Position numbers and translations under genes: made by a program
In this document: positions 34,716 through 42,972 of the stretch, piece after piece
Numbering within the stretch: the stretch's first letter is position 1
How the letters are laid out: the number at the start of each line of letters is the position of its first letter
The notes under the pieces: model-generated
What the model was told of the DNA's origin: nothing
The model's database searches: none
What the model saw: only the letters and a program-made list of their open reading frames with translations
Assembly: GCF_003315415.1 (NCBI RefSeq)
Contig: NZ_QNSB01000012.1
Span: 1 to 64,000 of the forward strand
From: Brevibacterium sanguinis
GTDB lineage: Bacteria; Actinomycetota; Actinomycetes; Actinomycetales; Brevibacteriaceae
DNA: 64,000 nt
Reading direction: 5' to 3'

Positions 34716-35302
34716 GTATGTGGTCCTTTCGAGGTTTCAGCGGAGGTGAACTCATGGAATGCCCGGACGAGGCTCAGGATGCGGTCGACCTCTCCGGGCG
34801 GAAACGCGGTCGCTTTGAAGACGGGCGGGATCAGCACCCAGACGAACGACCCTCCCATCGGCGTGAGGTGGAGGACCCGGCGGCCCGCCTCGGCGACGAC
34901 TTGGGCGGAGAGCAGATCGATCCCGCGCAGGTGATCCCGAACGATGGAGTTGAGGTCTGCGAGAGCCGTAGGGTCCATCGCCGAGGTGGAGGCACCGGTC
35001 GAAGTCGTCACGAAACCAGGTCCATCCTTTCCTCTGTAAGAGACTTCAATCCCTGCGGGGACCGCGCTTCCGGCCGGGAGATTGGTCGTGATCCTCAGGT
35101 TGTAGACGCGGGAGAAGATGTAGTTTCCGCTCTCGTATTCGAAGACGAGTTCGGTGTCGTCGGCAGTGGCGACTCTCATCCGGGCCCGGCCTCGGTCTGT
35201 GATCTCCCCGAACTGACCGGCGACGAGGGCGAGCGCCTGCCGTGCCCGTTCGACGATCGGCCCGTCGCCATCGAGTGTGTTCCTGCATCTCGAATTCTTC
35301 AT
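34712..35302 (-). CDS. Protein of unknown function (196 residues)
   Basis: I do not recognise this protein with confidence; the DUF3156-type family of similar size is a possibility. No signal peptide or membrane helix is visible. It has an N-terminal helical part (VERARQALALVAGQFGEI), a beta-rich middle (VFEYESGNYIFSRVYNLRITTNLP, GIEVSYRGKDG) and a C-terminal part with GSFVWVLIPPVFKATAFPPGE. Overlaps of four bases with the permease gene before it and the alcohol dehydrogenase after it tie it to both. That makes a role in the same pathway likely, such as a small ligand-binding or accessory protein. Confidence 0.8.
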   Translation of the reverse strand: MKNSRCRNTLDGDGPIVERARQALALVAGQFGEITDRGRARMRVATADDTELVFEYESGNYIFSRVYNLRITTNLPAGSAVPAGIEVSYRGKDGPGFVTTSTGASTSAMDPTALADLNSIVRDHLRGIDLLSAQVVAEAGRRVLHLTPMGGSFVWVLIPPVFKATAFPPGEVDRILSLVRAFHEFTSAETSKGPHT

Positions 35303-36744
35303 GACCGGGCCTCTCCACGGTCGCGGGTGGCCGGCGGTGTCGGTGCGGGCGGGTACTCGCCCTCGAGATCTTCGGAGCGTTCGACGATGTTGGATTGAGT
35401 CTGGTCGAGATCAGTGGGAGTGAACAGCGGCAGCCGGTTGAGCTTGAGCCACACGATCCCGAACAGGGCGATCGCGGCGATGATCACGGCGGCAGTTCCC
35501 CAGACGACGAGGCGTGCTTCGAGCTCGGGGACGATGAAGACGATGAGGTAGACGCAGGAGAGGATGCCGATGACCTGCGGCACCGGGTAGAGGGGCGTTC
35601 TGAAGGGCCTCTTCGCGTCAGGGTACCGGCGGCGCAGGACGAGGACATCGACCTGGGCGATGATGTAGCTGAGCAGCCAGGTGGTGCAGGCGATGCTGAC
35701 GAGCTGAATGATGAGTTCGATGCCGCCCTCGGAGATGGTCGAGTACACCAGGACGGCTGCCATACATCCGGCGGTGACGAGCATTCCCGTCCATGGAACC
35801 CGCGACCTCTTGCTCACCTTCGCCAGCCACTTCGGCAGCAGACCTTCGTTGGCCAGACCGTAGAGCATGCGCGGGATCGCCGCGAGATAGGAATTGCCGG
35901 TGGAGAACGATGCGAGGATTGTCACGACCGTCATGATGAAGCCTCCGGCGGCGCCGAAGATCGCGGTCGCGCCGACGACATGAGGGATGGAGGACGCGGC
36001 CATCTCGCCGAGGTCGGCGTAGTGTGTCGCACCCCAGCCGAAGAGGACATCGACGACGAAGATCGTGGCGACTCCGACGACCATCGCCAGCGGGATGTTC
36101 TTCCAAGGGCGGTGCACCTCTTCGGCGAGGGGTGCGACGAACTCCATGCCGATGTAGAGCCAGATGGCCACGGCCCCCATCGATGCGAGGGTTCCCCAGT
36201 CGGTGTTGAGGATCGGATTGTCAACGGTCGGCTGGTGCGAGAGACCGAGGAGCCCGGCGATGCCCATGATCGCAAGGATTCCCATCATGCCGAACACGAT
36301 AGGGATCTGGACTCGAGCGAAGATGTCGACGCCGGAGATGTTGAGGACGAGCAGGATGATGAGCAGCCCGAAGGAGAACGCCGGCGCAGGGAATCCGGTG
36401 AGGGATTCGAAGGAATCTCCAGCGACGAGGAGCTGCGTCCCGCCATCCGCGGAGACGAGGACGAGGTAACCGCCGAGGACCGCGATGATCGCCATCAGGC
36501 GGCCCAGTGCCGGAAGAGTGTACTCGCCGACCATTCCACCTCCGGGCAGCATGGAGGCGAGCTCGCCATAGGAGATCGCGACCATGGTGATGATGACCAG
36601 TCCGACGAAGGCGGGGATCGCGAATGCGAGACCCCCAATGCCGAATCCGTTCCCGAGGGACACCATCGCCGTGCCCGACACGACCAGACCGGTCGAGGCG
36701 GCATAGGCGGCTCCGAAGCCGAGGCTTCGCTTCAATTTCGTCAT
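35299..36744 (-). CDS. APC family amino acid or amine permease
   Basis: The 481-residue transporter has twelve hydrophobic segments and the APC opening GTAMVSLGNGFGIGGLAFAIPAFVGL. Segment VAPLAEEVHRPWKNIPLAMVVG (near helix 6) is typical of the amino acid/polyamine superfamily. It is first in an operon with the unknown protein and the alcohol dehydrogenase, so it may import the compound that the dehydrogenase handles, for example an amino alcohol. The upstream 224 bases (36745-36968) contain two inverted repeats and no gene. Confidence 0.92.
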   Translation of the reverse strand: MTKLKRSLGFGAAYAASTGLVVSGTAMVSLGNGFGIGGLAFAIPAFVGLVIITMVAISYGELASMLPGGGMVGEYTLPALGRLMAIIAVLGGYLVLVSADGGTQLLVAGDSFESLTGFPAPAFSFGLLIILLVLNISGVDIFARVQIPIVFGMMGILAIMGIAGLLGLSHQPTVDNPILNTDWGTLASMGAVAIWLYIGMEFVAPLAEEVHRPWKNIPLAMVVGVATIFVVDVLFGWGATHYADLGEMAASSIPHVVGATAIFGAAGGFIMTVVTILASFSTGNSYLAAIPRMLYGLANEGLLPKWLAKVSKRSRVPWTGMLVTAGCMAAVLVYSTISEGGIELIIQLVSIACTTWLLSYIIAQVDVLVLRRRYPDAKRPFRTPLYPVPQVIGILSCVYLIVFIVPELEARLVVWGTAAVIIAAIALFGIVWLKLNRLPLFTPTDLDQTQSNIVERSEDLEGEYPPAPTPPATRDRGEARS

Positions 36745-36767
36745 CGTTGTGCTCCTTTGCCCGTGAT

Positions 36768-36779
36768 GCGCAATTGCGC
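36768..36779. promoter_or_regulatory. Palindrome upstream of the APC permease gene
   Basis: GCGCAATTGCGC is a perfect 12-base palindrome 24 bases before the permease start, a possible operator. Confidence 0.4.
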
Positions 36780-36876
36780 CGAAGTCGAATCTAATCCCGG
36801 GAGCCGTACACCGAACAGCGACAGATTGTCCGAATCAGCACTCTCGCCCGACACTTTGTCAAGCCACAGCTGTTGC

Positions 36877-36906
36877 GACCCTCTCGTTCTGTCGAACCAG
36901 AGGGTC
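36877..36906. terminator. Hairpin after the PucR gene
   Basis: GACCCTCT (36877-36884) pairs with AGAGGGTC (36899-36906), and inner GTTC/GAAC extend it around a TGTC loop. It lies 63 bases past the PucR stop in the direction of transcription. No U-run follows, so terminator or operator both remain possible. Confidence 0.4.
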
Positions 36907-36968
36907 GAACATGGACAAAGCGTCGACGTTGCACTCCAGTCAGGCGCCTGCTCAGTGTCGACCCGCGT

Positions 36969-38594
36969 TCAGAGCCGCGGGTTAGTGCCGTCGCTGCGAT
37001 CCGACGATTCAGGCCGGTGGTAGCGCAGGGCGAGGACCAGATCGGCGCGGACTTGGAAGTCGTCGAGGTCCGACCCCGTCAGCTGGGCGATCTTCTCAAG
37101 CCGTGACATCAGAGTGTGCCGGTGCACCCCGAGCGCCCGAGCCGCAGTCTGGAGGCGGCCGTGGTTCTCCAACCACACTCGCAGGGTGGTGATCAGTTCG
37201 CTATTGCCGGTTCGGTCGAAACGCTCCAGCGGCGCGAGGACCCGCCGTGCGACATGAGTGGCGTCGGTGGCGTCGATGAGGTCGGCGACACCGTCCTGCC
37301 AGATACCAGAGAAGGGGATGGACCCTGTCCGGCCGGTTCTGATCCCGAACTCCGCTGCCTTCTTCGCCTCCTCGAGTGCGAGTTCGAGCCCGTCCCATCG
37401 ATCGCATCTCGACCGGCCGATGACCAGATCAAAGGGTTCCAGCTGTGCGATGACGTGTTCGACGCTATCGGCCTGGACGAGGATCGCGAGATCGTTCTGG
37501 TACTGGGCGTAGAACACGGGCACCTCGTCGTCGGCGCTCATCGATTCGAGCCTTGGCAGGATCCGCGTCACCTCGTACTGCCGCGAGATTCCGACCATGG
37601 CGACCATCGGAGGAACCGGGAGCGGGCCCCACACGCTTTCGAGGATGTGCCGGGTCATGCCGATATTGCCCGAGAGCAGCAGCTGGAGCAGCGCCTGTCG
37701 GAGGGTGGTGTGGAGGGAAGCGAGCGCCTGGTTCTGCTCGAGGGACACGCTCACCAACGCGAGCACGCTGGAGAGCACATTGCGGGATACGTCGTCGAAG
37801 CCCTCACTCAAGGTGAGGACGAGAACTCCCGTCGGGTCGGTCGATTCGCCGAGCATCTGGACGATCGCCTCGACTTCATCGCTCACCTGTGCGGTGCAGA
37901 AGCGGAGCTGCTCGTGTAGGGCCTTCCTCACGACCGGGGCGATGTCGCCTTCTCCCACCCGCGGGCCCCTCGGAGCTTCGACGGTGATCACCGCGTGACC
38001 GAGCGAATCGAAGAGCGACACTCCGCATCCGAGTTGCCGGGCCGTCTCGCGCAGGGTCGCGTTGAGCCCGTCACGCCGGGTTGCGGCATGAGCGATCGCC
38101 TTCTGGGCGCGCAGGGAGCGCGTCTGCCGCTCGCTCTGGTCACGTTGGACGAGCCGGGCCGCTTCCTGGAGAAGGTCCATGAACGAGATCTCGTAGGGTA
38201 CGTCGAAGAGGATCAGGCCGTGCTTGCTGCAGGCCTTCACGAGAGGACGGGGCACACCGCGGTGGACGACGTCGCTGCCGAATCCGATCCCGATGACCCC
38301 GTGGGCGGCAACGAGTGCCGCGTAGTCGTCATAGATCCTCTCGAGCTTGTCGGCCGGGACGCGCACCTCGGACATGGACGGCTTGACGGGGTCGGTGAGC
38401 GGGAACTGCCAACCGAGAGTGAGGATGACTTCGGCCGGGCCGAGGAAGGGCGTCGGGTCGATCAGGTCGGTCGCGTGCAGCCACTCGAATTCGTGATCGA
38501 GGGCGGCTTCGGCCGCAGACTCCTCGCCGGGATCGACGACGAGTCGAAGATCGAGCGAGGGGTTCTCGAGAAGTTTCCGGAGGCTGAGGCTCAC
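36969..38594 (-). CDS. PucR family transcriptional regulator
   Basis: The 541-residue regulator has an N-terminal PucR domain (about 5-150; LVAAHGVIGIGFG is part of it), a GGDEF-like middle and a C-terminal helix-turn-helix of the PucR type (about 485-530: RLQTAARALGVHRHTLMSRLEKI). Such proteins activate purine, amino acid or amine catabolism genes. The GTG at 38594 is supported by TACCAT six bases upstream (leaderless). It lies between the APC permease operon and HAD copy 3 and probably regulates one or both. Confidence 0.92.
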   Translation of the reverse strand: MSLSLRKLLENPSLDLRLVVDPGEESAAEAALDHEFEWLHATDLIDPTPFLGPAEVILTLGWQFPLTDPVKPSMSEVRVPADKLERIYDDYAALVAAHGVIGIGFGSDVVHRGVPRPLVKACSKHGLILFDVPYEISFMDLLQEAARLVQRDQSERQTRSLRAQKAIAHAATRRDGLNATLRETARQLGCGVSLFDSLGHAVITVEAPRGPRVGEGDIAPVVRKALHEQLRFCTAQVSDEVEAIVQMLGESTDPTGVLVLTLSEGFDDVSRNVLSSVLALVSVSLEQNQALASLHTTLRQALLQLLLSGNIGMTRHILESVWGPLPVPPMVAMVGISRQYEVTRILPRLESMSADDEVPVFYAQYQNDLAILVQADSVEHVIAQLEPFDLVIGRSRCDRWDGLELALEEAKKAAEFGIRTGRTGSIPFSGIWQDGVADLIDATDATHVARRVLAPLERFDRTGNSELITTLRVWLENHGRLQTAARALGVHRHTLMSRLEKIAQLTGSDLDDFQVRADLVLALRYHRPESSDRSDGTNPRL

Positions 38595-38600
38595 AGCTCG

Positions 38601-38606
38601 ATGGTA
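38601..38606 (-). promoter_or_regulatory. -10 element of the PucR gene (leaderless, GTG start)
   Basis: Minus-strand TACCAT ends six bases before the GTG at 38594. Confidence 0.4.
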
Positions 38607-38663
38607 CCGCCGTGGTGAGGCCGGCCCCGATCGATGTCATTCCGGTTCACCCCTCCGCAGGAA

Positions 38664-39338
38664 TCACAGTCCCAGCATCGCGTTGACCTCGTCGAGGGAC
38701 TTAACCGTGAGGTAGTTGTAGGCGCGGGCATGCGGGTCGAAACCGCGGTCGAGGTACACCTTGTTGACGAAACCGAGGTCATCGGCCGGCATGACGTCGT
38801 AACGGGTGTGCGAGGAGACGTGGAGGAAATCCTCCGGCCGCGCACCCAGCGTGTCGAGCATGTACTCGAACGCCTGGTAGCGCGGCTTGTACGCCTGCGC
38901 CTGCTCGGCCGTGAGGACAGCGTGGAATTCGGCGCCGAGGCGCGGGACCGAACTGTTCAAGTGCCGGTCGTCCCCGTTGGACAAGATGACCAACTTGTAG
39001 TTCTTCCCCATCGTCGTCAGCGGCTCGACGATCCCGTCGTGGGCACCCCAGGAGGCGACCGCCTCGCCGAGGATGGCGCCGGCATCCGTCCTCGATTCGA
39101 TCCCGTGACGCTGACACGCGCGATCGAAGGAGTTCTGCAGGATGTCGTCGTACGGCAGGTAGTCACCCAGAACCGCGTCGTAACGATACTTGCGGAAGGT
39201 GGCGGTGAACGCGGCGAACTGCGCGTCGTCGAGCTGTCCACGCGTCAGCTCCCGAGCCGTGTCGTTCATGTGCCAGCTGATGAGAGTCCCGTAGTTGTCG
39301 AAGGACACGTACTCCGGTCGGATCTGGAACTGAGCCAT
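38664..39338 (-). CDS. HAD hydrolase, haloacid dehalogenase type II-like (copy 3)
   Basis: The 224-residue protein is a close paralogue of copy 2 at 28170, the same length with long identical blocks (for example the 30 residues from TAEQAQAYK onward). It keeps Asp14 in VSFDNYGTL, ILSNGDD, YKPRYQAFEYML and HVSSHTRYDVMPADD, and also has His in place of the dehalogenase Asn. The ATG at 39338 follows AGAGGAGAAG. It may share a transcript with the PucR gene 69 bases downstream. A perfect palindrome lies 50 bases upstream. The original of the duplication is unclear. Confidence 0.88.
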   Translation of the reverse strand: MAQFQIRPEYVSFDNYGTLISWHMNDTARELTRGQLDDAQFAAFTATFRKYRYDAVLGDYLPYDDILQNSFDRACQRHGIESRTDAGAILGEAVASWGAHDGIVEPLTTMGKNYKLVILSNGDDRHLNSSVPRLGAEFHAVLTAEQAQAYKPRYQAFEYMLDTLGARPEDFLHVSSHTRYDVMPADDLGFVNKVYLDRGFDPHARAYNYLTVKSLDEVNAMLGL

Positions 39339-39386
39339 CTCTTCTCCTCTGTGAGCTGCTCTTCGCTCGTCGGTGCAGGACTGAGG

Positions 39387-39403
39387 GTATGAGAATCTCA
39401 TAC
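39387..39403. promoter_or_regulatory. Palindrome upstream of HAD copy 3, candidate operator
   Basis: GTATGAGA-A-TCTCATAC is a perfect inverted repeat around one base, 48 bases before the HAD3 start codon. A possible promoter (TTGCGG near 39425) would place it at the transcription start region. Confidence 0.55.
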
Positions 39404-39497
39404 TCATCACGCCTCGGCGGCTGCTCCCGCAAGCTGAGACCGCAAGCTCCCCTCGCCAGCTGGCGTCCCGATAGTTCGATCACTCGAACTCCTTTAA

Positions 39498-39537
39498 CGC
39501 AGCGTGCCCCACCGGTTCTCCGGTGGGGCACGCTGCG
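39498..39537 (-). terminator. Terminator of the 39587-40633 alcohol dehydrogenase gene
   Basis: An 18-base arm (39498-39515) pairs perfectly with 39520-39537 around a TTCT loop, one of the strongest hairpins in the window. In the leftward direction it follows the alcohol dehydrogenase stop by about 50 bases and is followed by TTAAAGG. Confidence 0.8.
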
Positions 39538-39586
39538 ATCGCCGTCCGGTCAGCGACTGTCACTCACTGCAATCCACGATTGATTC

Positions 39587-40633
39587 TCACTCGCCGTGGG
39601 GTACGACGACGGCCCGGCCGGAGAGTTCGCCGGCTTGCAGCTTGCGGTAGGCCTCCAGCCCGTCGTCGAGGCTGTAGCGCTCGATCTCCGGCATGATCTG
39701 CCCGGCCTTGTACATGTCGACGACCTCGTGGAGATCCTCGATGGTTCCCCAGTACGTGTTCGTCAGGGTCGATTCGTACGGGGTGGTGAAGAATGACCAC
39801 TCGTAGCTGCCGCCGGCGATGCCGACGATGGTGCACCGGCCCATCCGCCCCATCGATCCGGCGGCCACTGCAACAGTGGGACCGGCTCCGACGAAGTCGA
39901 ATGCTGCGTCCACGCCCTTTCCGCCGGTGATCTCACGGATGCGCTCAACCTGGCCGGCCCCTCCCTCGACGGTGATCGCGCCGAGCTCGGCGGCCTTGGC
40001 CATCGCCTCGGGCTTCATGTCGGTGGCGATGATCGTCGCACCGGTCAGGGCGCGCAGGATCTGCACGGCGATCTGCCCAAGTCCGCCGAGGCCGATGACC
40101 AGTGCATAGCGGCCGCCGCCGTTGAGGTTCGGCAGAGAGTTCTTGATCGCGTGATAGGGCGTCAGCGCGGCATCGGACAATGGTGCGGCCGCGATCGGGT
40201 CGGCGTCGCCGAGCGGGACGAGATTGCGCACGGGCACGGTGACGTATTCGGCCATCCCACCGTCGCGGCCCAGCCCGATGCCCAAGTAGGGGTTGGTGGC
40301 CGCGTTCTCGCAGTAGGTGTCCTGACCGCGAGAACAGGCGCGGCACTTGCCACAGCCGATCGGACCGTAGACGAGGTAGGCGCCGCCCTTCTCGAATCCG
40401 GTGACGCCGGGTCCGACGTCCTCGATCCATCCGGAATTCTCGTGCCCGAGGATGAATGGCGGCGGAATAGCTCCCGGCCCGTCCTTGTCGAACTCGTTGT
40501 AGACGGCGACGTCGGAATGGCAGGCCCCCGCGCCGGCGACCTTGAGCAGGACTTCCCCTGGACCCGGAGTCGGTTTCTCGACCTCTTTGAGGGTGGGGAA
40601 CGTCTTGAAGTCTTCGAACACGATCGCTTTCAT
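39587..40633 (-). CDS. Zinc-dependent NAD(P) alcohol dehydrogenase
   Basis: The 348-residue medium-chain dehydrogenase has catalytic Cys38, His64 and Glu65, structural Cys94, Cys97, Cys100 and Cys108, and a LVIGLGGLGQIAVQ cofactor loop. It differs clearly from the alcohol dehydrogenase at 33600 in length and sequence. ATG 40633 has GAGGAG upstream; a longer frame adds 17 unconvincing residues. It is monocistronic, with its own promoter and a strong terminator. The substrate is unknown; related enzymes act on primary and aromatic alcohols. Confidence 0.93.
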   Translation of the reverse strand: MKAIVFEDFKTFPTLKEVEKPTPGPGEVLLKVAGAGACHSDVAVYNEFDKDGPGAIPPPFILGHENSGWIEDVGPGVTGFEKGGAYLVYGPIGCGKCRACSRGQDTYCENAATNPYLGIGLGRDGGMAEYVTVPVRNLVPLGDADPIAAAPLSDAALTPYHAIKNSLPNLNGGGRYALVIGLGGLGQIAVQILRALTGATIIATDMKPEAMAKAAELGAITVEGGAGQVERIREITGGKGVDAAFDFVGAGPTVAVAAGSMGRMGRCTIVGIAGGSYEWSFFTTPYESTLTNTYWGTIEDLHEVVDMYKAGQIMPEIERYSLDDGLEAYRKLQAGELSGRAVVVPHGE

Positions 40634-40687
40634 GAAGTGATCTCCTCTCGTGGAAATCTGCGGCGGGCAAACCCCGTCGCTCACTTC

Positions 40688-40715
40688 AGGCTAGTCCTCT
40701 GCGATCCATGCGTCA
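40688..40715 (-). promoter_or_regulatory. Promoter of the 39587 alcohol dehydrogenase gene
   Basis: Minus-strand TGACGC (40710-40715), a 16-base spacer and TAGCCT (40688-40693), 54 bases before the start codon. Confidence 0.4.
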
Positions 40716-40800
40716 CGGCGAATATGACACGTTCCACACCGCCGCGGCCTCATCACCCCGACCGCCGCCGCGGCACCGAACTACTCCGACGGCCCGCCCG

Positions 40801-42087
40801 TCAGTCCAGCAGGTCGTGGCACACGATCGACTGCTCGCGGTCGGGCCCGACGCCGATGACCGACATCCGGCAGCCGGAGATCTCCTCGAGAGCCTTGACG
40901 TACTTCTGCGCGTTCTCCGGCAGGTCCTCGAAGGTCCGGGCGCCGGTGATGTCCTCGTCCCAGCCCTCGAAGTACTCGTAGATCGGCTTGGCGTGGTGGA
41001 ACCCGGTCTGGCTGACCGGCATCTCATCGTGGCGGGTGCCGTCAACGTCGTAGGCGACGCAGACCGGGATCTCCTTGATGCCGGTGAGCACGTCGAGCTT
41101 CGTGAGCACGTAGTCGGTGAAGCCGTTGACACGCGAGGCGTAGCGGGCGATGACCGCGTCGTACCAGCCGCAGCGGCGGGGGCGTCCGGTGTTGACGCCG
41201 AACTCGCCGCCGGCCTTCTGCAGGTACTCGCCCATGTCGTCGAAGAGTTCGGTGGGGAACGGACCGGCGCCCACGCGGGTCGTGTAAGCCTTGACGATGC
41301 CGATCACGCGGTTGATACGGGTGGGTCCGATGCCCGAGCCCACACAGGCGCCGCCGGCTGTCGGGTTCGACGAGGTGACGAACGGGTAGGTGCCGTGGTC
41401 GACGTCGAGCATCGTCGCCTGACCGCCCTCCATGACGACGACCTCTCCACGATCGAGCGCGTCGTTGAGCAGCAGCTCGGTCTCGGCGACATAGGGCCGG
41501 AGGCGATCGACGAAGGGCATGAAGTACTCGACAATCTCATCGACGGTCACCGCGCGGCGGTTGTAGACCTTGACGAGCAACTCGTTCTTCTGTCGCAGCG
41601 AGCCCTCGATCTTCTGCCGCAGGATGGATTCGTCGAAGACGTCCTGGACGCGGATGCCGAGGCGTCCCACCTTGTCCATGTACGTGGGGCCGATGCCGCG
41701 GCCCGTGGTGCCGATGGCCCGCTTGCCGAGGAACCGTTCGGTGACCTTGTCGATCGTCTGATGGTAGGGAGCGACGAGGTGGGCGTTGGCCGAGATCCGC
41801 AGCTTCGAGGTGTCGGCGCCGCGCGACTCGAGGGCGTCGATCTCCTCGAACAGCGCTTCGAGGTTGACGACCACTCCGTTGCCGATGACCGGCACGACGT
41901 TCGGCGAGAGGATGCCAGCAGGCAGCAGCTTGAGTTCGTACTTCTCCCCAGCGACGACAACCGTGTGGCCCGCGTTGTTTCCCCCGTTCGGCTTGACCAC
42001 GTAGTCGACACTGGTGCCGAGGATGTCCGTGGTCTTGCCTTTACCTTCGTCGCCCCACTGAGCGCCGACCACAACGATTGCTGGCAT
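40801..42087 (-). CDS. purA: Adenylosuccinate synthase
   Basis: The 428-residue enzyme joins IMP and aspartate with GTP in the first step to AMP. It has WGDEGKGK (residues 11-18) with the general-base Asp and GTP loop, NGGNNAGHT (34-42), [17 protein letters not shown] and the C-terminal TKLDVLTG with the base-recognition part. Its length is normal. A GAGGTGAA site lies upstream of the ATG at 42087. It reads away from tspO. Confidence 0.98.
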   Translation of the reverse strand: MPAIVVVGAQWGDEGKGKTTDILGTSVDYVVKPNGGNNAGHTVVVAGEKYELKLLPAGILSPNVVPVIGNGVVVNLEALFEEIDALESRGADTSKLRISANAHLVAPYHQTIDKVTERFLGKRAIGTTGRGIGPTYMDKVGRLGIRVQDVFDESILRQKIEGSLRQKNELLVKVYNRRAVTVDEIVEYFMPFVDRLRPYVAETELLLNDALDRGEVVVMEGGQATMLDVDHGTYPFVTSSNPTAGGACVGSGIGPTRINRVIGIVKAYTTRVGAGPFPTELFDDMGEYLQKAGGEFGVNTGRPRRCGWYDAVIARYASRVNGFTDYVLTKLDVLTGIKEIPVCVAYDVDGTRHDEMPVSQTGFHHAKPIYEYFEGWDEDITGARTFEDLPENAQKYVKALEEISGCRMSVIGVGPDREQSIVCHDLLD

Positions 42088-42276
42088 GAGTTAAGTTCAC
42101 CTCGAAGTGAAGAGAGGGAGTCAGTACCGGAACAGTCTACTGGGTCACGCTGACGCGACACTCCTGCAGATCACTCACGGTGCCCCCGCGTAGACGCGGG
42201 AACCTGCCGTCTGGCGGACATTTCGGCCAGGAACGTTGCCGTCCCGCGGGGACTTCCGGCGCCGCGGGAACCTGCA

Positions 42277-42282
42277 TAGACT
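42277..42282 (+). promoter_or_regulatory. -10 element of the tspO-like gene (leaderless)
   Basis: TAGACT ends seven bases before the ATG at 42290. Upstream (42185-42275) GC-rich inverted repeats and a repeated GCGGGAACCTGC (42197 and 42264) fill the purA-tspO interval. Confidence 0.45.
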
Positions 42283-42289
42283 CAAGAAG

Positions 42290-42781
42290 ATGAAGCCCCC
42301 GTGGAAGCACTTCGCAGTCCCCACCGCCATCTGTGCCGGAGCAGCTGTCGCCGGTGTCCTCGGCACCAAGGTCGATTCGCGTTGGTACAAGGGCCTGCGG
42401 AAACCCGCGTGGCAACCTCCCGGCTGGGTGTTCGGGCCGGCATGGACGACGCTGTACTCCCTGACCGCGATCGCCTCCGGCCGCGTCCTCGATCGTCTGC
42501 CCGATCATCGCTCGCGCACCGGTTTCACCGGCGAGCTCGCGACGAACATGACCCTCAACGTCGCGTGGAGCTGGCTGTTCTTCACGGCGCAGCGTCCGCG
42601 CGCGTCACTCATCGATTCCGCAGCCCTCGAAGTCTCGACGCTGCGACTGATGAAGAAGGCCGCCGAGGTGGACCGCACGTCAGCGCTCATGCTCGCTCCC
42701 TACGCCGGCTGGGTGGGCTTCGCGACCGTGCTCAATGGCGAGATCATCCGCCTCAACCCCGCCCGCACGGCGAAGCACTGA
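42290..42781 (+). CDS. TspO/MBR family tryptophan-rich sensory protein
   Basis: The 163-residue membrane protein has the five-helix TspO layout and the diagnostic WYKGLRKPAWQPPGWVFGPAWTTLY (first loop) and NVAWSWLFFTAQRP segments. The ATG at 42290 is favoured by a TAGACT -10 hexamer seven bases upstream; earlier in-frame starts would add an Arg-rich tail. TspO proteins bind porphyrins and are linked to stress and oxygen signals. It is divergent from purA. Confidence 0.9.
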   Translation: MKPPWKHFAVPTAICAGAAVAGVLGTKVDSRWYKGLRKPAWQPPGWVFGPAWTTLYSLTAIASGRVLDRLPDHRSRTGFTGELATNMTLNVAWSWLFFTAQRPRASLIDSAALEVSTLRLMKKAAEVDRTSALMLAPYAGWVGFATVLNGEIIRLNPARTAKH

Positions 42782-42972
42782 GCTGGGCTGCCCCGCCTCC
42801 TGAGTTGCTTCACTTGGGCTGGCTTTCGGTGCTCGGCGGTCAATGTCCCTGGCCGACGCCACCACATGACCAGGCCCGACAGCATCCGGGTCCTCGACGA
42901 ATTCGGTGCGCACCCGAAGTACCTCAGCGCCTTCTCCCGCTTCCGCTAACGCCTCAATGCCGGGTCAGGAAG
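42782..42972. other. Intergenic region with a possible gene relic
   Basis: No gene is supported. A short plus-strand frame 42866-42949 (27 codons, ending LSAFSRFR) has natural-looking codon choice but no ribosome-binding site. It could be the end of a decayed gene; I do not know of what. Confidence 0.25.

Noticed and set aside
42180..42275. CRISPR-like GC hairpins with a repeated GCGGGAACCTGC upstream of tspO
   Set aside because: Only two short copies, no regular spacers and no cas genes nearby; more likely ordinary GC-rich inverted repeats.
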